Below are positions 36,751-45,036 of a DNA stretch of 64,000 bases, in pieces. Within the stretch, counting starts at the first letter, position 1, and every line of letters starts with the position of its first letter. The DNA lies in the NCBI GenBank assembly GCA_965221145.1, contig OZ244877.1, positions 2,790,001 through 2,854,000 on the forward strand. Reading direction: 5' to 3'. The notes below the pieces were generated by a model. That model was given only the letters and a program-made list of their open reading frames with translations, was not told the origin of the DNA and ran no database searches. This DNA is from Bin5 sp965221145 (GTDB taxonomy: Bacteria > Chloroflexota > Anaerolineae > Caldilineales > Caldilineaceae). The position numbers were made by a program, and so were the translations under genes.

Positions 36751-37833
36751 TTAATCTTGAATTCCGGGTGTTGCCGCCATGATTGCATCCGCCGTCCCGC
36801 TGACTCGCGGCAGGAAGCTGCGAACTCGGTCGCTGCGACCTTTCAAGTCAGCGAACGAGTAGATTCCGAGATCCCTTAGAATGCGTTGAAAGCCGGGATC
36901 GAACCGCTCTCGTACAGCAAGAGAAGCAGAGTGATTAAATATCCACTGGCAGCGCGCATAGGTGGCGACCATCCAGTAGACGGCCTCGCGATGGAGCCCC
37001 TGCTCGATCAAGTCTCGGCTACCGTCCAACGCAATAGGGCGGGCCGTATCGCTGATGTCCGCGGCGAATTTGAAACGCCCTTTGGGCAACCGCTTCGCGT
37101 CGTCAAAGGCAGCTGCGACAGCGATGAGATGTTCTTCAGTTTGACTCTTGCTCCAATCGGCGCAGCCGAGCAACTGCAATAGGCTTTCATAGAACTCTTG
37201 TTTACCGTGAGCGGCCAATAGCTCTCGTGCCTCGACGTATCTGCGGCGGACCGTCGGCGCCCGTAGGCCGGACGTGGTCAACATGAGCGTAGTCAGACTG
37301 GTCCCGAACAGCCATGAAGTGACTTGGTCGTGCCAGGCCGCCGATTCTCCAACACCTTGAAGGTAGCCTGAGACCCTGTCACCGGCATGGTGAATGCGTT
37401 GTCGCACCCAGTAACGACTGGCATAATTCATAGCGACAATGTTGCGGATCCTTGCCAAATGTCCAGATGGATCCGCAAGAATTTGCAAGTCCCGAAACGC
37501 GGCTGCCATCTGGAAATGTCCAAGAATCGACCCGTGCGACTGAATCTGATCCCTCTCGACACAGGAAACGTCCAACAAGAGATCCCGGTAGATGAACTTG
37601 CCAAGTTTCGTCGCCGCAGCTCGTTCGAGGGCAACGACTATGTCCACGTCGGACGTCGCAGGCACGGCGGCCCCGTCCGCGAGGGTCGTTACAGAGCCAA
37701 CCAGGTACGCGCCGCGGAAGCCGTGCAACTTACATCCCTCTTCACGCACGCACTGTTTTGCCAGTTCTTTCGCGCGCTCTGCAAGGAGGGGAATGGTGTC
37801 CTGTGGCCGGGCGTTCACTTCGGGCGTGTCCAT
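36751..37833 (-). CDS. Nucleotidyltransferase-fold protein of unknown target
   Basis: The 360-residue protein has the polymerase-beta nucleotidyltransferase signature: Gly46-Ser47 (YLVGSVTT), the metal-binding pair Asp62 and Asp64 (SDVDIVVAL) and a likely third Asp88 (DLLLDVS). The remaining 270 residues appear all-helical, as in aminoglycoside or protein-modifying nucleotidyltransferases, but I recognise no specific family. The ATG at 37833 lies 8 nt after a TACAAT -10 box. It sits next to a toxin-antitoxin pair, so a defence or toxin-related role is possible but unproven. Confidence 0.7.
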   Translation of the reverse strand: MDTPEVNARPQDTIPLLAERAKELAKQCVREEGCKLHGFRGAYLVGSVTTLADGAAVPATSDVDIVVALERAAATKLGKFIYRDLLLDVSCVERDQIQSHGSILGHFQMAAAFRDLQILADPSGHLARIRNIVAMNYASRYWVRQRIHHAGDRVSGYLQGVGESAAWHDQVTSWLFGTSLTTLMLTTSGLRAPTVRRRYVEARELLAAHGKQEFYESLLQLLGCADWSKSQTEEHLIAVAAAFDDAKRLPKGRFKFAADISDTARPIALDGSRDLIEQGLHREAVYWMVATYARCQWIFNHSASLAVRERFDPGFQRILRDLGIYSFADLKGRSDRVRSFLPRVSGTADAIMAATPGIQD

Positions 37834-37841
37834 TGAATGCC

Positions 37842-37847
37842 ATTGTA
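37842..37847 (-). promoter_or_regulatory. -10 box placed for a leaderless nucleotidyltransferase mRNA
   Basis: TACAAT on the minus strand ends 8 nt before the ATG at 37833. The -35 region is weak (TTAAGA at about 15 nt spacing). The nearby GCGCTACAATGG is identical to the toxin-antitoxin promoter around its -10 box. Confidence 0.35.
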
Positions 37848-38088
37848 GCGCGGCGGGATGAATCTTAAAAGGACTAGGTGCATACACGTCTGCCGCTAAC
37901 TGCTTGTCTGCTGTGCAAAACGTGTCAGGCGAATTGGTCATTGACTGCCCGAACGTTAAGATGAGAACTATCCCCTCTCCTTTCACAAGCAGGGGACGAA
38001 TTCACATTTGCCTTCGGTTGGACAGCCGAGTCATTCGCACCATGTCCAGACCTTGCGTCACAGCGAAAGGCGAAGGAGGGAATGGAAT

Positions 38089-39051
38089 TTGAATGGCAAT
38101 TGGAGTTACGAGGACATATCAGACCAGACTGGCCGGGTCGCCCTGGTGACCGGAGCCAATAGCGGTCTGGGATTTTACACGGCGCGGGGGTTGGCGGCCA
38201 AGGGCGCTCGCGTGCTGATGGCGTGCCGCTCGCTCCAAAGAGGCGCACGGGCCGCGGCGGACATTCGCGCGCAACTGCCCGAGGCGCAACTGGCGGTCGT
38301 GGAGTTGGATCTGGCCGACCTGACATCAGTTCAGAGTTGTGCCGAGACGGTTCACAAGGATTGGGAGCGGCTGGACATCCTGGTCAACAACGCCGGGCTA
38401 TCTACATTCACGCGCCAGGAGACCGCGCAAGGGTTTGAACTACAGTTTGGCGTCAATCACCTCGGCCACTTTGCGCTGACCGGGCGGATGCTACCCATGC
38501 TGCTCGATACGCCTGCCAGCCGGGTTGTGAGCGTCAGCAGCCTCGCCCACAGGAACGCCCGCTTGGCCTTCGATGATCTTCAGAACGAGAGAGGCTTCTC
38601 CGGCTTTGGTGGCTTTGGCGCGTACGCGCAGAGCAAGCTGGCGAATCTGTTCTTCGCCTTCGAGCTGCAACGCAAGCTGGCGCGTAGCAATGCGTCAACG
38701 ATAAGCGTGGCGGCGCATCCCGGCGTTTCTGCTACCGACCTGATAACCAGGCATAGAGTCTCTAGCGAATCAAAGAATGTTGCGGCGAGGTTTTCAATCC
38801 TGATGGCGCGCCTAATGTTCCCGACGATGGGTCAGAGCGCCGAACAGGGGGCGCTGCCTCAACTCTACGCGGCGACAGCGCCAGACGTAAACGGCGGCGA
38901 CTACTTCGGTCCCGACGGCTGGCAGGGAATGCGCGGCAATCCCAAGGAGATACGTGCCAGGGACAGCGCCTACAATGAGCAGACAGCGGGGCGGCTGTGG
39001 CAGGTGTCGGCAGAGTTGACCGGTGAGACGTTTCCGCATCTGGAGGGATAA
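38089..39051 (+). CDS. Short-chain dehydrogenase/reductase, retinol-dehydrogenase-like
   Basis: The 320-residue SDR has the cofactor motif TGANSGLG, NNAG, the catalytic Ser in VSVSSLAHR and the YAQSK active-site pair. Its length and DLADLTSVQSC, FGVNHLGHF motifs are those of retinol dehydrogenase/WW-oxidoreductase-like SDRs, which usually prefer NADP(H). The start is a TTG at 38089: GGAGGG lies 8 nt upstream and no ATG or GTG is suitably placed. The substrate is unknown. Confidence 0.85.
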   Translation: MNGNWSYEDISDQTGRVALVTGANSGLGFYTARGLAAKGARVLMACRSLQRGARAAADIRAQLPEAQLAVVELDLADLTSVQSCAETVHKDWERLDILVNNAGLSTFTRQETAQGFELQFGVNHLGHFALTGRMLPMLLDTPASRVVSVSSLAHRNARLAFDDLQNERGFSGFGGFGAYAQSKLANLFFAFELQRKLARSNASTISVAAHPGVSATDLITRHRVSSESKNVAARFSILMARLMFPTMGQSAEQGALPQLYAATAPDVNGGDYFGPDGWQGMRGNPKEIRARDSAYNEQTAGRLWQVSAELTGETFPHLEG

Positions 39052-39132
39052 TACGGTGCGAGCGATTCAAGAAACCGGCCTCACTTTCCCGTCATACCCA
39101 TTTGTGGTCAATCTTGAGAGGAGACAGTAATC

Positions 39133-39639
39133 ATGTCGGACAATATCTCTCCCAGTTGGCAGGTCTTCATTGAACAGCAGCCCCAACTGATGAAGGTATT
39201 GCGTCAGTTGAGCAATATGGACTGGTACGGCGCGGGTGGCTGGGGGTCGTTCATCGGCCCATACCATGCCGGTATCTACATGCAGATCGCCAAGGGAAAC
39301 TGGTACAACTACGGTTTGGACGGCATTCACCTTGAGTTTGGGCTGACCGAAGAGGCGTTGCACGCAAAGACACTATCAATCGATCTGCATGTCGGCCACA
39401 GGAATCTGTTTGATCGGCAGCAGTTCAATGCGTTGACCGTTGAGCGGATGGCCGAAATCGTGGAAGGGTGGGATGTCGAGGGCTTGCGCTTCTCGCGCAC
39501 GAACCTGTCCGAGCGGCTGAGTATGCCTGTGCGTTTCACCAAGTCCGGCTTCGGCAAGCAGGTTGCCGCGGCCCTCGCGCAAATGAGCGAACTGGCCCCA
39601 ATCATTGATGACGGATTGGCTCGGTTGGAGACGGCTTAG
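39133..39639 (+). CDS. Conserved-looking protein of unknown function
   Basis: The 168-residue soluble protein starts with a GGAG site 9 nt before the ATG. It contains the aromatic-rich stretch WYGAGGWGSFIGPYHAGIYM, then FGLTEEALHAKTLSIDLHVGHRN and a helical C-terminus. There is no signal peptide or membrane segment and I do not recognise the family. The pattern of a compact aromatic beta region followed by helices suggests a ligand-binding domain. It abuts the HIT gene (1 nt between stop and start), so the two are probably co-translated. Confidence 0.65.
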   Translation: MSDNISPSWQVFIEQQPQLMKVLRQLSNMDWYGAGGWGSFIGPYHAGIYMQIAKGNWYNYGLDGIHLEFGLTEEALHAKTLSIDLHVGHRNLFDRQQFNALTVERMAEIVEGWDVEGLRFSRTNLSERLSMPVRFTKSGFGKQVAAALAQMSELAPIIDDGLARLETA

Positions 39640-39640
39640 C

Positions 39641-40117
39641 ATGTACAACCACGCTCCGCCCTGCTATCGCTGCCCGTTCTGCGCAATTGCTGCCGAGCTG
39701 GAGGCCGACTATTGCTACACAAGCGCCGATGATGTCGTTCTGCGCACGGAACATGTGACCGGCTTTATTTCATCCCACTGGTGGCCGAGAAACCCGGGGC
39801 ATGTCATCCTGATCCCGAATGCCCATCACGAGAACATCTACGACCTGCCCGATGCGTATGGTGCGATGCTCTTCCAGGCCAGCCGGCGCGTCGCAGTTGC
39901 GATGAAGCAGGAATACGGTTGCGATGGCGTTTCGACGCGTCAGCACAATGAGCCTGCGGGCATGCAGGAAGTATGGCACTTTCATCTGCATGTCTTTCCG
40001 CGTTACCTTGATGATGGTCTTTATGTGCGCACACGCGAGCGATTCCTTACAACACAATCTCAGCGCCTACCTTACGCGGAGAAGTTGCGGCGGGCGCTGA
40101 GGCAAGACTGGCAATAG
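39641..40117 (+). CDS. HIT-family hydrolase
   Basis: The 158-residue protein has the histidine triad in VWHFHLHVFPR and an N-terminal C-x2-C-x2-C set (CYRCPFC) as in zinc-binding HIT proteins. HIT enzymes hydrolyse nucleoside phosphoramidates or dinucleotides. The start at 39641 immediately follows the previous stop, and an in-frame ATG further upstream lies inside that gene. Confidence 0.88.
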   Translation: MYNHAPPCYRCPFCAIAAELEADYCYTSADDVVLRTEHVTGFISSHWWPRNPGHVILIPNAHHENIYDLPDAYGAMLFQASRRVAVAMKQEYGCDGVSTRQHNEPAGMQEVWHFHLHVFPRYLDDGLYVRTRERFLTTQSQRLPYAEKLRRALRQDWQ

Positions 40118-40130
40118 GTTAAACCTGCCG

Positions 40131-41288
40131 ATGACACTTTCGTTACCTCTCCCCCAACTGGCTGAACAGTATCTGCTCGACCCTGAGATCGTCTATCTCA
40201 ATCACGGCAGCTTTGGCGCGGTGCCGCGGCCTGTGTTTGAGAACTATCAGCATTGGCAACGAGAGCTGGAAGCCAATCCGGTCCAGTTTCTGGGGTGCCG
40301 AACGCCGGACCTCTTGGCAGCGGCCAGAGAGAAACTGGGCGCGTTCATAAACGCCTCTGACGATGACCTGACATTCGTTCCCAATGTCACCTATGGACTC
40401 AACATCGTTGCACGTTCACTCAACTTGGATGAGAGCGACGAGATTCTGAGCACGTCTCACGAGTATGGCGCCATCGACCGCACCTGGCGCTTCAGCTGCG
40501 AAAAGAGCGGCGCGCGGCTGGTCAGTCAGCCAATCGCGTTGCCGGTCGTCGATACCGGCCATGTCATCGAGCAGATCTGGGCTGGGGTTAATGAACGAAC
40601 CAAGGTCATCTCTCTGAGCCACATTACCTCACCGAGCGCGCTCATTCTGCCGGTCGAGGAGATATGCCGTCGGGCCAGGGAATCGGGGATTCTCACAGTT
40701 GTAGACGGCGCGCACGCACCCGGGCAGTTGGACCTGGACATGCAGAAAATCGGCGCAGACTTCTACGGCGGCAACTGCCACAAGTGGCTCAGCAGCGCGC
40801 GCGGGGCGGGATTTCTCTATGCCCGCCCGGACCGGCAGCATCTCTTGGAGCCGCTTGTCGTCAGTCACGGGTGGCGGAGTGACGAACCCGGGTCGTCCCA
40901 GTTCCAAAACAATTTCAGCTGGGTGGGGACAATCGATCCCGCAGCATATCTGAGCGTGCCTTCCGCCATTGATTTCTTTGAAGAAAACGACTGGCCGCAG
41001 GTTCGGCAGGCTTGTAATTTGCTTCTGAAGGAGAGCGAAGAGCGAATCCTGGCGCTCTCAGGGCTACCGCCTATTAGCCCGGAGAGTATGTGGTCACAGA
41101 TGCGGTTGGTGCTGCTCCCCGGCAAGGTCGAGATGTACCGGCGGCTCTGGGAGGAGCACCGTATCGTCGTGCCGGTCGGCGAGCATCAAGGGCAGTCAGG
41201 GGTTCGAATCTCGGTGCAGGCTTACAACAGTCCGGCACATCTGGATATTCTGGTCAGGGCGTTGCAGGAGGCGGCTACAACGAATTGA
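40131..41288 (+). CDS. Class V aminotransferase-fold PLP enzyme, isopenicillin N epimerase-like
   Basis: The 385-residue fold-type I PLP enzyme has Asp192 and His195 (VDGAHAPGQ) to hold the cofactor and Lys218 (GGNCHKWL) for the Schiff base. The N-terminal YLNHGSFGAVPRPV and the C-terminal GVRISVQAYNSP are typical of the CefD-like group, which includes epimerases and desulfurase-like enzymes. It begins 13 nt after the HIT gene. No antibiotic synthesis genes are nearby, so the name describes similarity, not reaction. Confidence 0.85.
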   Translation: MTLSLPLPQLAEQYLLDPEIVYLNHGSFGAVPRPVFENYQHWQRELEANPVQFLGCRTPDLLAAAREKLGAFINASDDDLTFVPNVTYGLNIVARSLNLDESDEILSTSHEYGAIDRTWRFSCEKSGARLVSQPIALPVVDTGHVIEQIWAGVNERTKVISLSHITSPSALILPVEEICRRARESGILTVVDGAHAPGQLDLDMQKIGADFYGGNCHKWLSSARGAGFLYARPDRQHLLEPLVVSHGWRSDEPGSSQFQNNFSWVGTIDPAAYLSVPSAIDFFEENDWPQVRQACNLLLKESEERILALSGLPPISPESMWSQMRLVLLPGKVEMYRRLWEEHRIVVPVGEHQGQSGVRISVQAYNSPAHLDILVRALQEAATTN

Positions 41289-41325
41289 GTTTGCGGAGTT
41301 TTGCAACGGGCTGGGATTCCTCGGC

Positions 41326-42552
41326 TCAGGCGTGTCTCAACAGGCGCACAATCTCCAAAATGCCGGGCCGCTTGCCGTACATCAGCATTCCCAAGCGGAA
41401 GACTTTCGCGCCCAGCCAAATGACCAGCGGAATCGTTGCCAGCAGCACGAGAATGCTGCCAACCACATCGACCCATGGCACGTCGGTAAGCGGCAGCCGC
41501 AGCATCATCGAGGTTGGCGCGGTCAGCGGGAACCAGGAGAGCGCCCGTATGAACATCGCGTTGGGGTTGGTTAAGATCACGCCCATCAGCATCATTGGCA
41601 CCGCTGCGATGATGGTGAAGATTCCGGTGATCTGCTGGCTCTCTTGAAAGTTGCTTCCCAGCGTTCCAATTGCCCCGATCAGCACTGCGTAGACGGTAAA
41701 GCCCAGGATGTAATAGACGAGCGCCAGCGCGAATACGTCCCCGCGGGTGAAGAAAGGTAGGACAATCCCCGCGAGAACGGCGAGGCCGCCGCCCAGACCG
41801 GATGCCGACGCGATCCAGACAAAAATCTGCGTTAAACCCAGCGCGCCCAGGCCCAGAACCTTACCGGCCAACAGTTGCTGGGGCGTTACCGATGACAGGA
41901 CGATCTCGATAACGCGGCTTGATTTCTCTTCGGCGACGCTGCGCAGAAGATAGCCGGACGAAATGAAGATGGTGACAGTCAGAAGAATGCCAAATAGAAA
42001 TGGTACGATGAAGCTCAGCACTTCCCCAGCCACGCCTCCGGCGGCCTGACCACTTTCGTTGATGTATTCGACTTGCGCGTCATAGGGATCGATCAGGCGC
42101 GCCCGCAATGCCTCGTCGCCGATGTCCCGAACCAGGTGCGCCATGAAGAAAGAGCGCAGCCCGTCCGTCCCCGACCCGGAAAACCTGCTGTCAGGCGATA
42201 ACACCGTCACCTCCCCGCTCTGCGGATAGGTGGACGGGATGATGATGACGCGGCCCACCAATTCGTTTTCCAGCGCAGCGCGCGCTTCCGCGTCGTCGCT
42301 GTACGGAATGTACTCTTCCTGAAACTGGGGCAGAAGCGGCGTGAATCGGCCCGACTGATCGATGAGTGCGGAGAGTCTCGGTCCGTCGTCAAAAGCTCGC
42401 ACCAGCGCGCCGCCGGCCTGACGACCGAAGAAGACGCCGACGAGCAGCGCGATCAATCCCAGCATCGGAACCAGCAAGGTTACGATGATGAAGTCTGGAC
42501 GGCGGACATTCACCCAGTATTCATGCCGAGCGATCGTCAGTACTTTCTGCAT
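41326..42552 (-). CDS. ABC-2-type exporter permease (NatB-like)
   Basis: The 408-residue protein has an N-terminal helix (about 20-40) after the ARHEYWVNVRRPDFI start, a long extracytoplasmic domain (about 60-175) and five or six C-terminal helices with YLLRSVAEEKSSRVIEIVLSS and PQQLLAGKVLGLG, the usual ABC-2 signature region. A GGAG site lies 10 nt before the ATG. The ATPase gene is 53 nt upstream. The pair resembles NatAB and related Na+/drug exporters. Confidence 0.87.
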   Translation of the reverse strand: MQKVLTIARHEYWVNVRRPDFIIVTLLVPMLGLIALLVGVFFGRQAGGALVRAFDDGPRLSALIDQSGRFTPLLPQFQEEYIPYSDDAEARAALENELVGRVIIIPSTYPQSGEVTVLSPDSRFSGSGTDGLRSFFMAHLVRDIGDEALRARLIDPYDAQVEYINESGQAAGGVAGEVLSFIVPFLFGILLTVTIFISSGYLLRSVAEEKSSRVIEIVLSSVTPQQLLAGKVLGLGALGLTQIFVWIASASGLGGGLAVLAGIVLPFFTRGDVFALALVYYILGFTVYAVLIGAIGTLGSNFQESQQITGIFTIIAAVPMMLMGVILTNPNAMFIRALSWFPLTAPTSMMLRLPLTDVPWVDVVGSILVLLATIPLVIWLGAKVFRLGMLMYGKRPGILEIVRLLRHA

Positions 42553-42605
42553 CGGACCACAACTCCGTTCAATTTCGCTGAATTCACCTACCGGAACAGA
42601 ATGCG

Positions 42606-43508
42606 CTATTCGCTCGGCGACTCGCCCTGCACCACGGCCACAAATATATCGTTCAGGGGAACGGTGGCGCGCTCGAAGCTCTCCACCTCGACTTGGCGCT
42701 CCACCAACGCAGCCAGAAGATCCTGCGCTCCGATTCCTTCAAGCGTGAGCAAGGCAACATCGCCGTTGCGCTCGATGCTTGCGACGCCCGGAAGGTCCGT
42801 CGGCAGATTGCTGGCGCGCACGCGCACGGAGTTGGGCGCGTAGTCGCGCTTAATCTGCTGGAGCGCACCATATAGCACGGCGCGACCACTGTTGATCAGC
42901 AGTATCCTGTCGCAAAGCTCTTCGACGAGGTTCATCTGGTGCGCGCTCAGCACGATCGACTTGCCTTCGGCGATCAGCGACCGCATCAGCCCCTTTAACA
43001 GTTCTACGTTGACCGGATCAAGGCCTTGAAACGGCTCATCCAAGATCAGCAGATCCGGGTCGTGGATCAGGCTGGCGACGAACTGAATCTTCTGCTGCAT
43101 ACCTCGACTCAACTCTTTCACCTTCTTGCCCTTCCACTCTTGCAGTTCGACCCGCTCCAACCACTCCTCTACCCTGCTTCGTGCCTTTTTTGCATCCACT
43201 CCCTTGAGCTGTGCCAGGTAGATGAGGACTTCCATCACCTTCTGGTCTCGGTAAAGACCCCGCTCCTCCGGCAAATAGCCCACCCGCTCGCGGCCCTTAC
43301 CCGGCTGGCTGCCCAACAGTTCGACCTCGCCGGAGTCCGCCTTGAAGATGTCCATGAGGATACGTATTGTGCTGGTCTTGCCGGCGCCATTGGGGCCGAG
43401 CAGCCCGAAGATTTCGCCGGGAAAGACGTCAAATGTCAAGTCGTCGACAGCGGTAAAGGCGCCGAACTGTTTGCGCAGGTGACGGGCTGAGAGAACGGGA
43501 GCATTCAT
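42606..43508 (-). CDS. ABC exporter ATPase (NatA-like)
   Basis: The 300-residue protein has Walker A GPNGAGKTS (about 40-48), the signature LSRGMQQK, Walker B LLILDEPFQGLD and the H-loop VLSAHQ. A C-terminal DUF4162-like domain (about 225-300) is as in NatA/EcsA-type ATPases. It drives the permease encoded directly downstream. Confidence 0.9.
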   Translation of the reverse strand: MNAPVLSARHLRKQFGAFTAVDDLTFDVFPGEIFGLLGPNGAGKTSTIRILMDIFKADSGEVELLGSQPGKGRERVGYLPEERGLYRDQKVMEVLIYLAQLKGVDAKKARSRVEEWLERVELQEWKGKKVKELSRGMQQKIQFVASLIHDPDLLILDEPFQGLDPVNVELLKGLMRSLIAEGKSIVLSAHQMNLVEELCDRILLINSGRAVLYGALQQIKRDYAPNSVRVRASNLPTDLPGVASIERNGDVALLTLEGIGAQDLLAALVERQVEVESFERATVPLNDIFVAVVQGESPSE

Positions 43509-43590
43509 TGCAGGGATGGTTAGGTCTCGTTGACTTTTGATTTAGCCAGATAATGGTAGCGGCCAAGTGCAAGAGCACATTGATCTTCTT

Positions 43591-44028
43591 TCATATACGA
43601 GCGGGCTTTTTTTGCGATTGCATAATTACAAGACCTCCAAGATAGGAGAAAAGAGGGAAAGAGATTAGCATGCCGATAGGAAACCAAAGTCTTGCCGGAT
43701 AAAATATATACAAGGAGTAGAAGGCCCAAAGAGAAAGTAGTCCCCCGGTGGCACTGGTGACAGAGACTATTCTTTCTTTTGCAACTGCAGCGCCAATGAT
43801 GCCGCCAAAAAATCCGCCCAAGGCACTGCCAAGCAGTACCAACAACAATCCGTTTGCCTCGGCCGTAGCCACCCGAAGCGCCGTAGCTTCGGGGGTTTGC
43901 GGGTCCAACAATTCTGGTGCGGTGGGGTGTATGCGGTCAGCAACTATACCAACAAGAAAGAAGACACCATTGGCGACGATTATGCCTAGGATCACTGCAA
44001 GGATTTTTCGCAACGTGCTCACGCGCAC
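43591..44028 (-). CDS. Four-helix membrane protein of unknown function
   Basis: The 145-residue protein has four hydrophobic segments, with Gly-rich LLVLLGSALGGFFGGIIGAAV in the middle and a short basic C-terminus. I do not recognise the family. The start is a GTG at 44028 chosen for the GGTGGAGG sequence 5 nt upstream; a GTG at 44040 extends the frame without a site. Only about 20 nt separate it from the truncated transposase, so the insertion broke its upstream region, but its ribosome site survived. Confidence 0.55.
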   Translation of the reverse strand: MRVSTLRKILAVILGIIVANGVFFLVGIVADRIHPTAPELLDPQTPEATALRVATAEANGLLLVLLGSALGGFFGGIIGAAVAKERIVSVTSATGGLLSLWAFYSLYIFYPARLWFPIGMLISFPLFSYLGGLVIMQSQKKPARI

Positions 44029-44046
44029 AATGACCTCCACCTTTCT

Positions 44047-44394
44047 TTATCTCCGTGTAGTCTCCTTAATTGAGCCGCCCGCAGCGCACATGTGGGCGCG
44101 CGCAACTGTGCTGTCGAGCATGGCTGTACTCATGGCAGGGGCGCGGGCGCAATAGTCATGCAGTTCGGCCAGAATCCTGCGTTCTTCCCAACGTGCGAAG
44201 CGCTTATAGACACTGTTCCATTTGCCATATTGTTCCGGTAGGGCTCGCCATTGCGCCCCGGTGCGCAGAATCCAGTAGACGGCTAGAACGAAGCGACGAC
44301 ATTTTTCCTCATTGCCTGCATACACACGCGTGTGTGCTTGCAGGAATCCATACAATCTCTGCCCCTTTTCAGGGGCGATTGGGATGGTATACAT
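44047..44394 (-). pseudogene. IS5-family transposase remnant, N-terminal half
   Basis: The frame encodes the N-terminal part of an IS5-type DDE transposase: RRFVLAVYWILRTGAQWRALPEQYG, WNSVYKRFARWEE and the first catalytic Asp in MLDSTVARAHMCAAGG. The match stops after CAAGG, and the following residues (SIKETTRR, then stop) are unrelated, so the C-terminal half with the remaining catalytic residues is missing. I could not define inverted repeats or a target duplication. It is immobile unless acted on in trans. Confidence 0.75.
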
Positions 44395-44625
44395 CCCACC
44401 AGTGTCGCACAATCGAACCCGCAATTCAAAGGTCAACGCAACCTAGAGAAGTAGGGCAGATTCGCACCGGCTGAATGTTGAGAACTTTAGCATATCACAG
44501 AAGCTGTCGCTAACGATACCGCGTGCTGCGAGCATGTGTCAAGATAGGATCTGTTTTCATACACTACGCAGTCGTCATCGGAAAGTTTCGGAATCAGGGG
44601 GATTCACCCTATCCCTTCCTCGCTC

Positions 44626-44655
44626 TTGACACACAATCCAAGCCTGTGCTACCCT
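44626..44655 (+). promoter_or_regulatory. Promoter of the S-box/mtnA operon
   Basis: A perfect TTGACA (44626-44631) and TACCCT (44650-44655) are 18 nt apart. Initiation near 44662 would place the start about 23 nt before the riboswitch P1 stem. Confidence 0.55.
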
Positions 44656-44684
44656 TTTCGTAGTCGCACTTTACGAACTGAAAT

Positions 44685-44908
44685 CTCTTATCCAGAGTGG
44701 GGGGAGGGAACGGCCCTGTGATCCCCCGGCAACCTGCCGGAGCCCCGGTGTTCGGTTGTTGACTGGTATGCGGTCAGTCACGGCCCATGCCGTGGCGCGG
44801 ACTACTTGCCCGCGGTGAGGCGTCCGCCACTGCTGCGCCAGTCAGCGCCGCTCGGCTTGCTCCGCCGGTGCCAATTCCGACGAGTCTCTTGCGGCTCGAA
44901 AGATGAGA
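44685..44908 (+). promoter_or_regulatory. SAM-I (S-box) riboswitch with a greatly extended P3 arm
   Basis: The 5' part (CTTATCCAGAGTGG, GGAGGGA, CGGCCCTGTGA, CGGCAACC at 44685-44734) and the 3' part (GGTGCCAATTCC at 44867-44878, the CGAG/CTCG hairpin, then GAAAGATGAGA ending at 44908) are close matches to the S-box core. P1 pairs TCTTATC (44686-44692) with GATGAGA (44902-44908). About 130 nt lie between GGCAACC and GGTGCC, where a P3 hairpin of about 25 nt is usual. GGAGC (44739-44743) and GCTCC (44859-44863) can close this long arm. SAM binding should stabilise P1 and favour termination downstream. Confidence 0.88.
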
Positions 44909-44922
44909 CATATGCCTGTGTC

Positions 44923-44982
44923 TTTGAAGGTTTTTTGTATTGGCGTTGGCAATGAAAGCCTCTCCGCCAAAAAACCTTCAAA
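44923..44982 (-). repeat. Dispersed palindromic element, copy 3, inside the riboswitch expression platform
   Basis: A perfect 15-bp inverted repeat, TTTGAAGGTTTTTTG (44923-44937) and CAAAAAACCTTCAAA (44968-44982), encloses TTGGCG...CCGCC. On the minus strand it has the same blocks as the copies at 22670 and 33131 (T-run, GGCGG, CTTTCATT, CGCCAATA). It lies between the aptamer and the terminator and could itself fold in the nascent mtnA leader. Confidence 0.6.
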
Positions 44983-44985
44983 CCG

Positions 44986-45015
44986 CCCCTCTGGACTGTT
45001 TCGGAGGGGTTTCTT
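44986..45015 (+). terminator. Intrinsic terminator of the S-box leader
   Basis: CCCCTC (44986-44991) and GAGGGG (45004-45009) form the stem with a 12-nt loop, and TTTCTT follows. It ends 21 nt before the mtnA start codon. An alternative hairpin pairing AGACA (44906-44910) with TGTCT (44918-44922) would compete with P1 and could act in antitermination. Confidence 0.6.
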
Positions 45016-45036
45016 GTTGGGGAAGGGAGTACACGA

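Noticed and set aside
36567..36788. 73-codon minus-strand frame between the nucleotidyltransferase and antitoxin genes
   Set aside because: No ribosome site or recognisable motif is present, and it overlaps the end of the nucleotidyltransferase in another frame.
43804..43813. GCCGCCAAAAAA as another copy of the dispersed palindrome
   Set aside because: It lies in the coding sequence of the four-helix membrane protein (Phe-Phe-Gly-Gly) and lacks the other blocks of the repeat.
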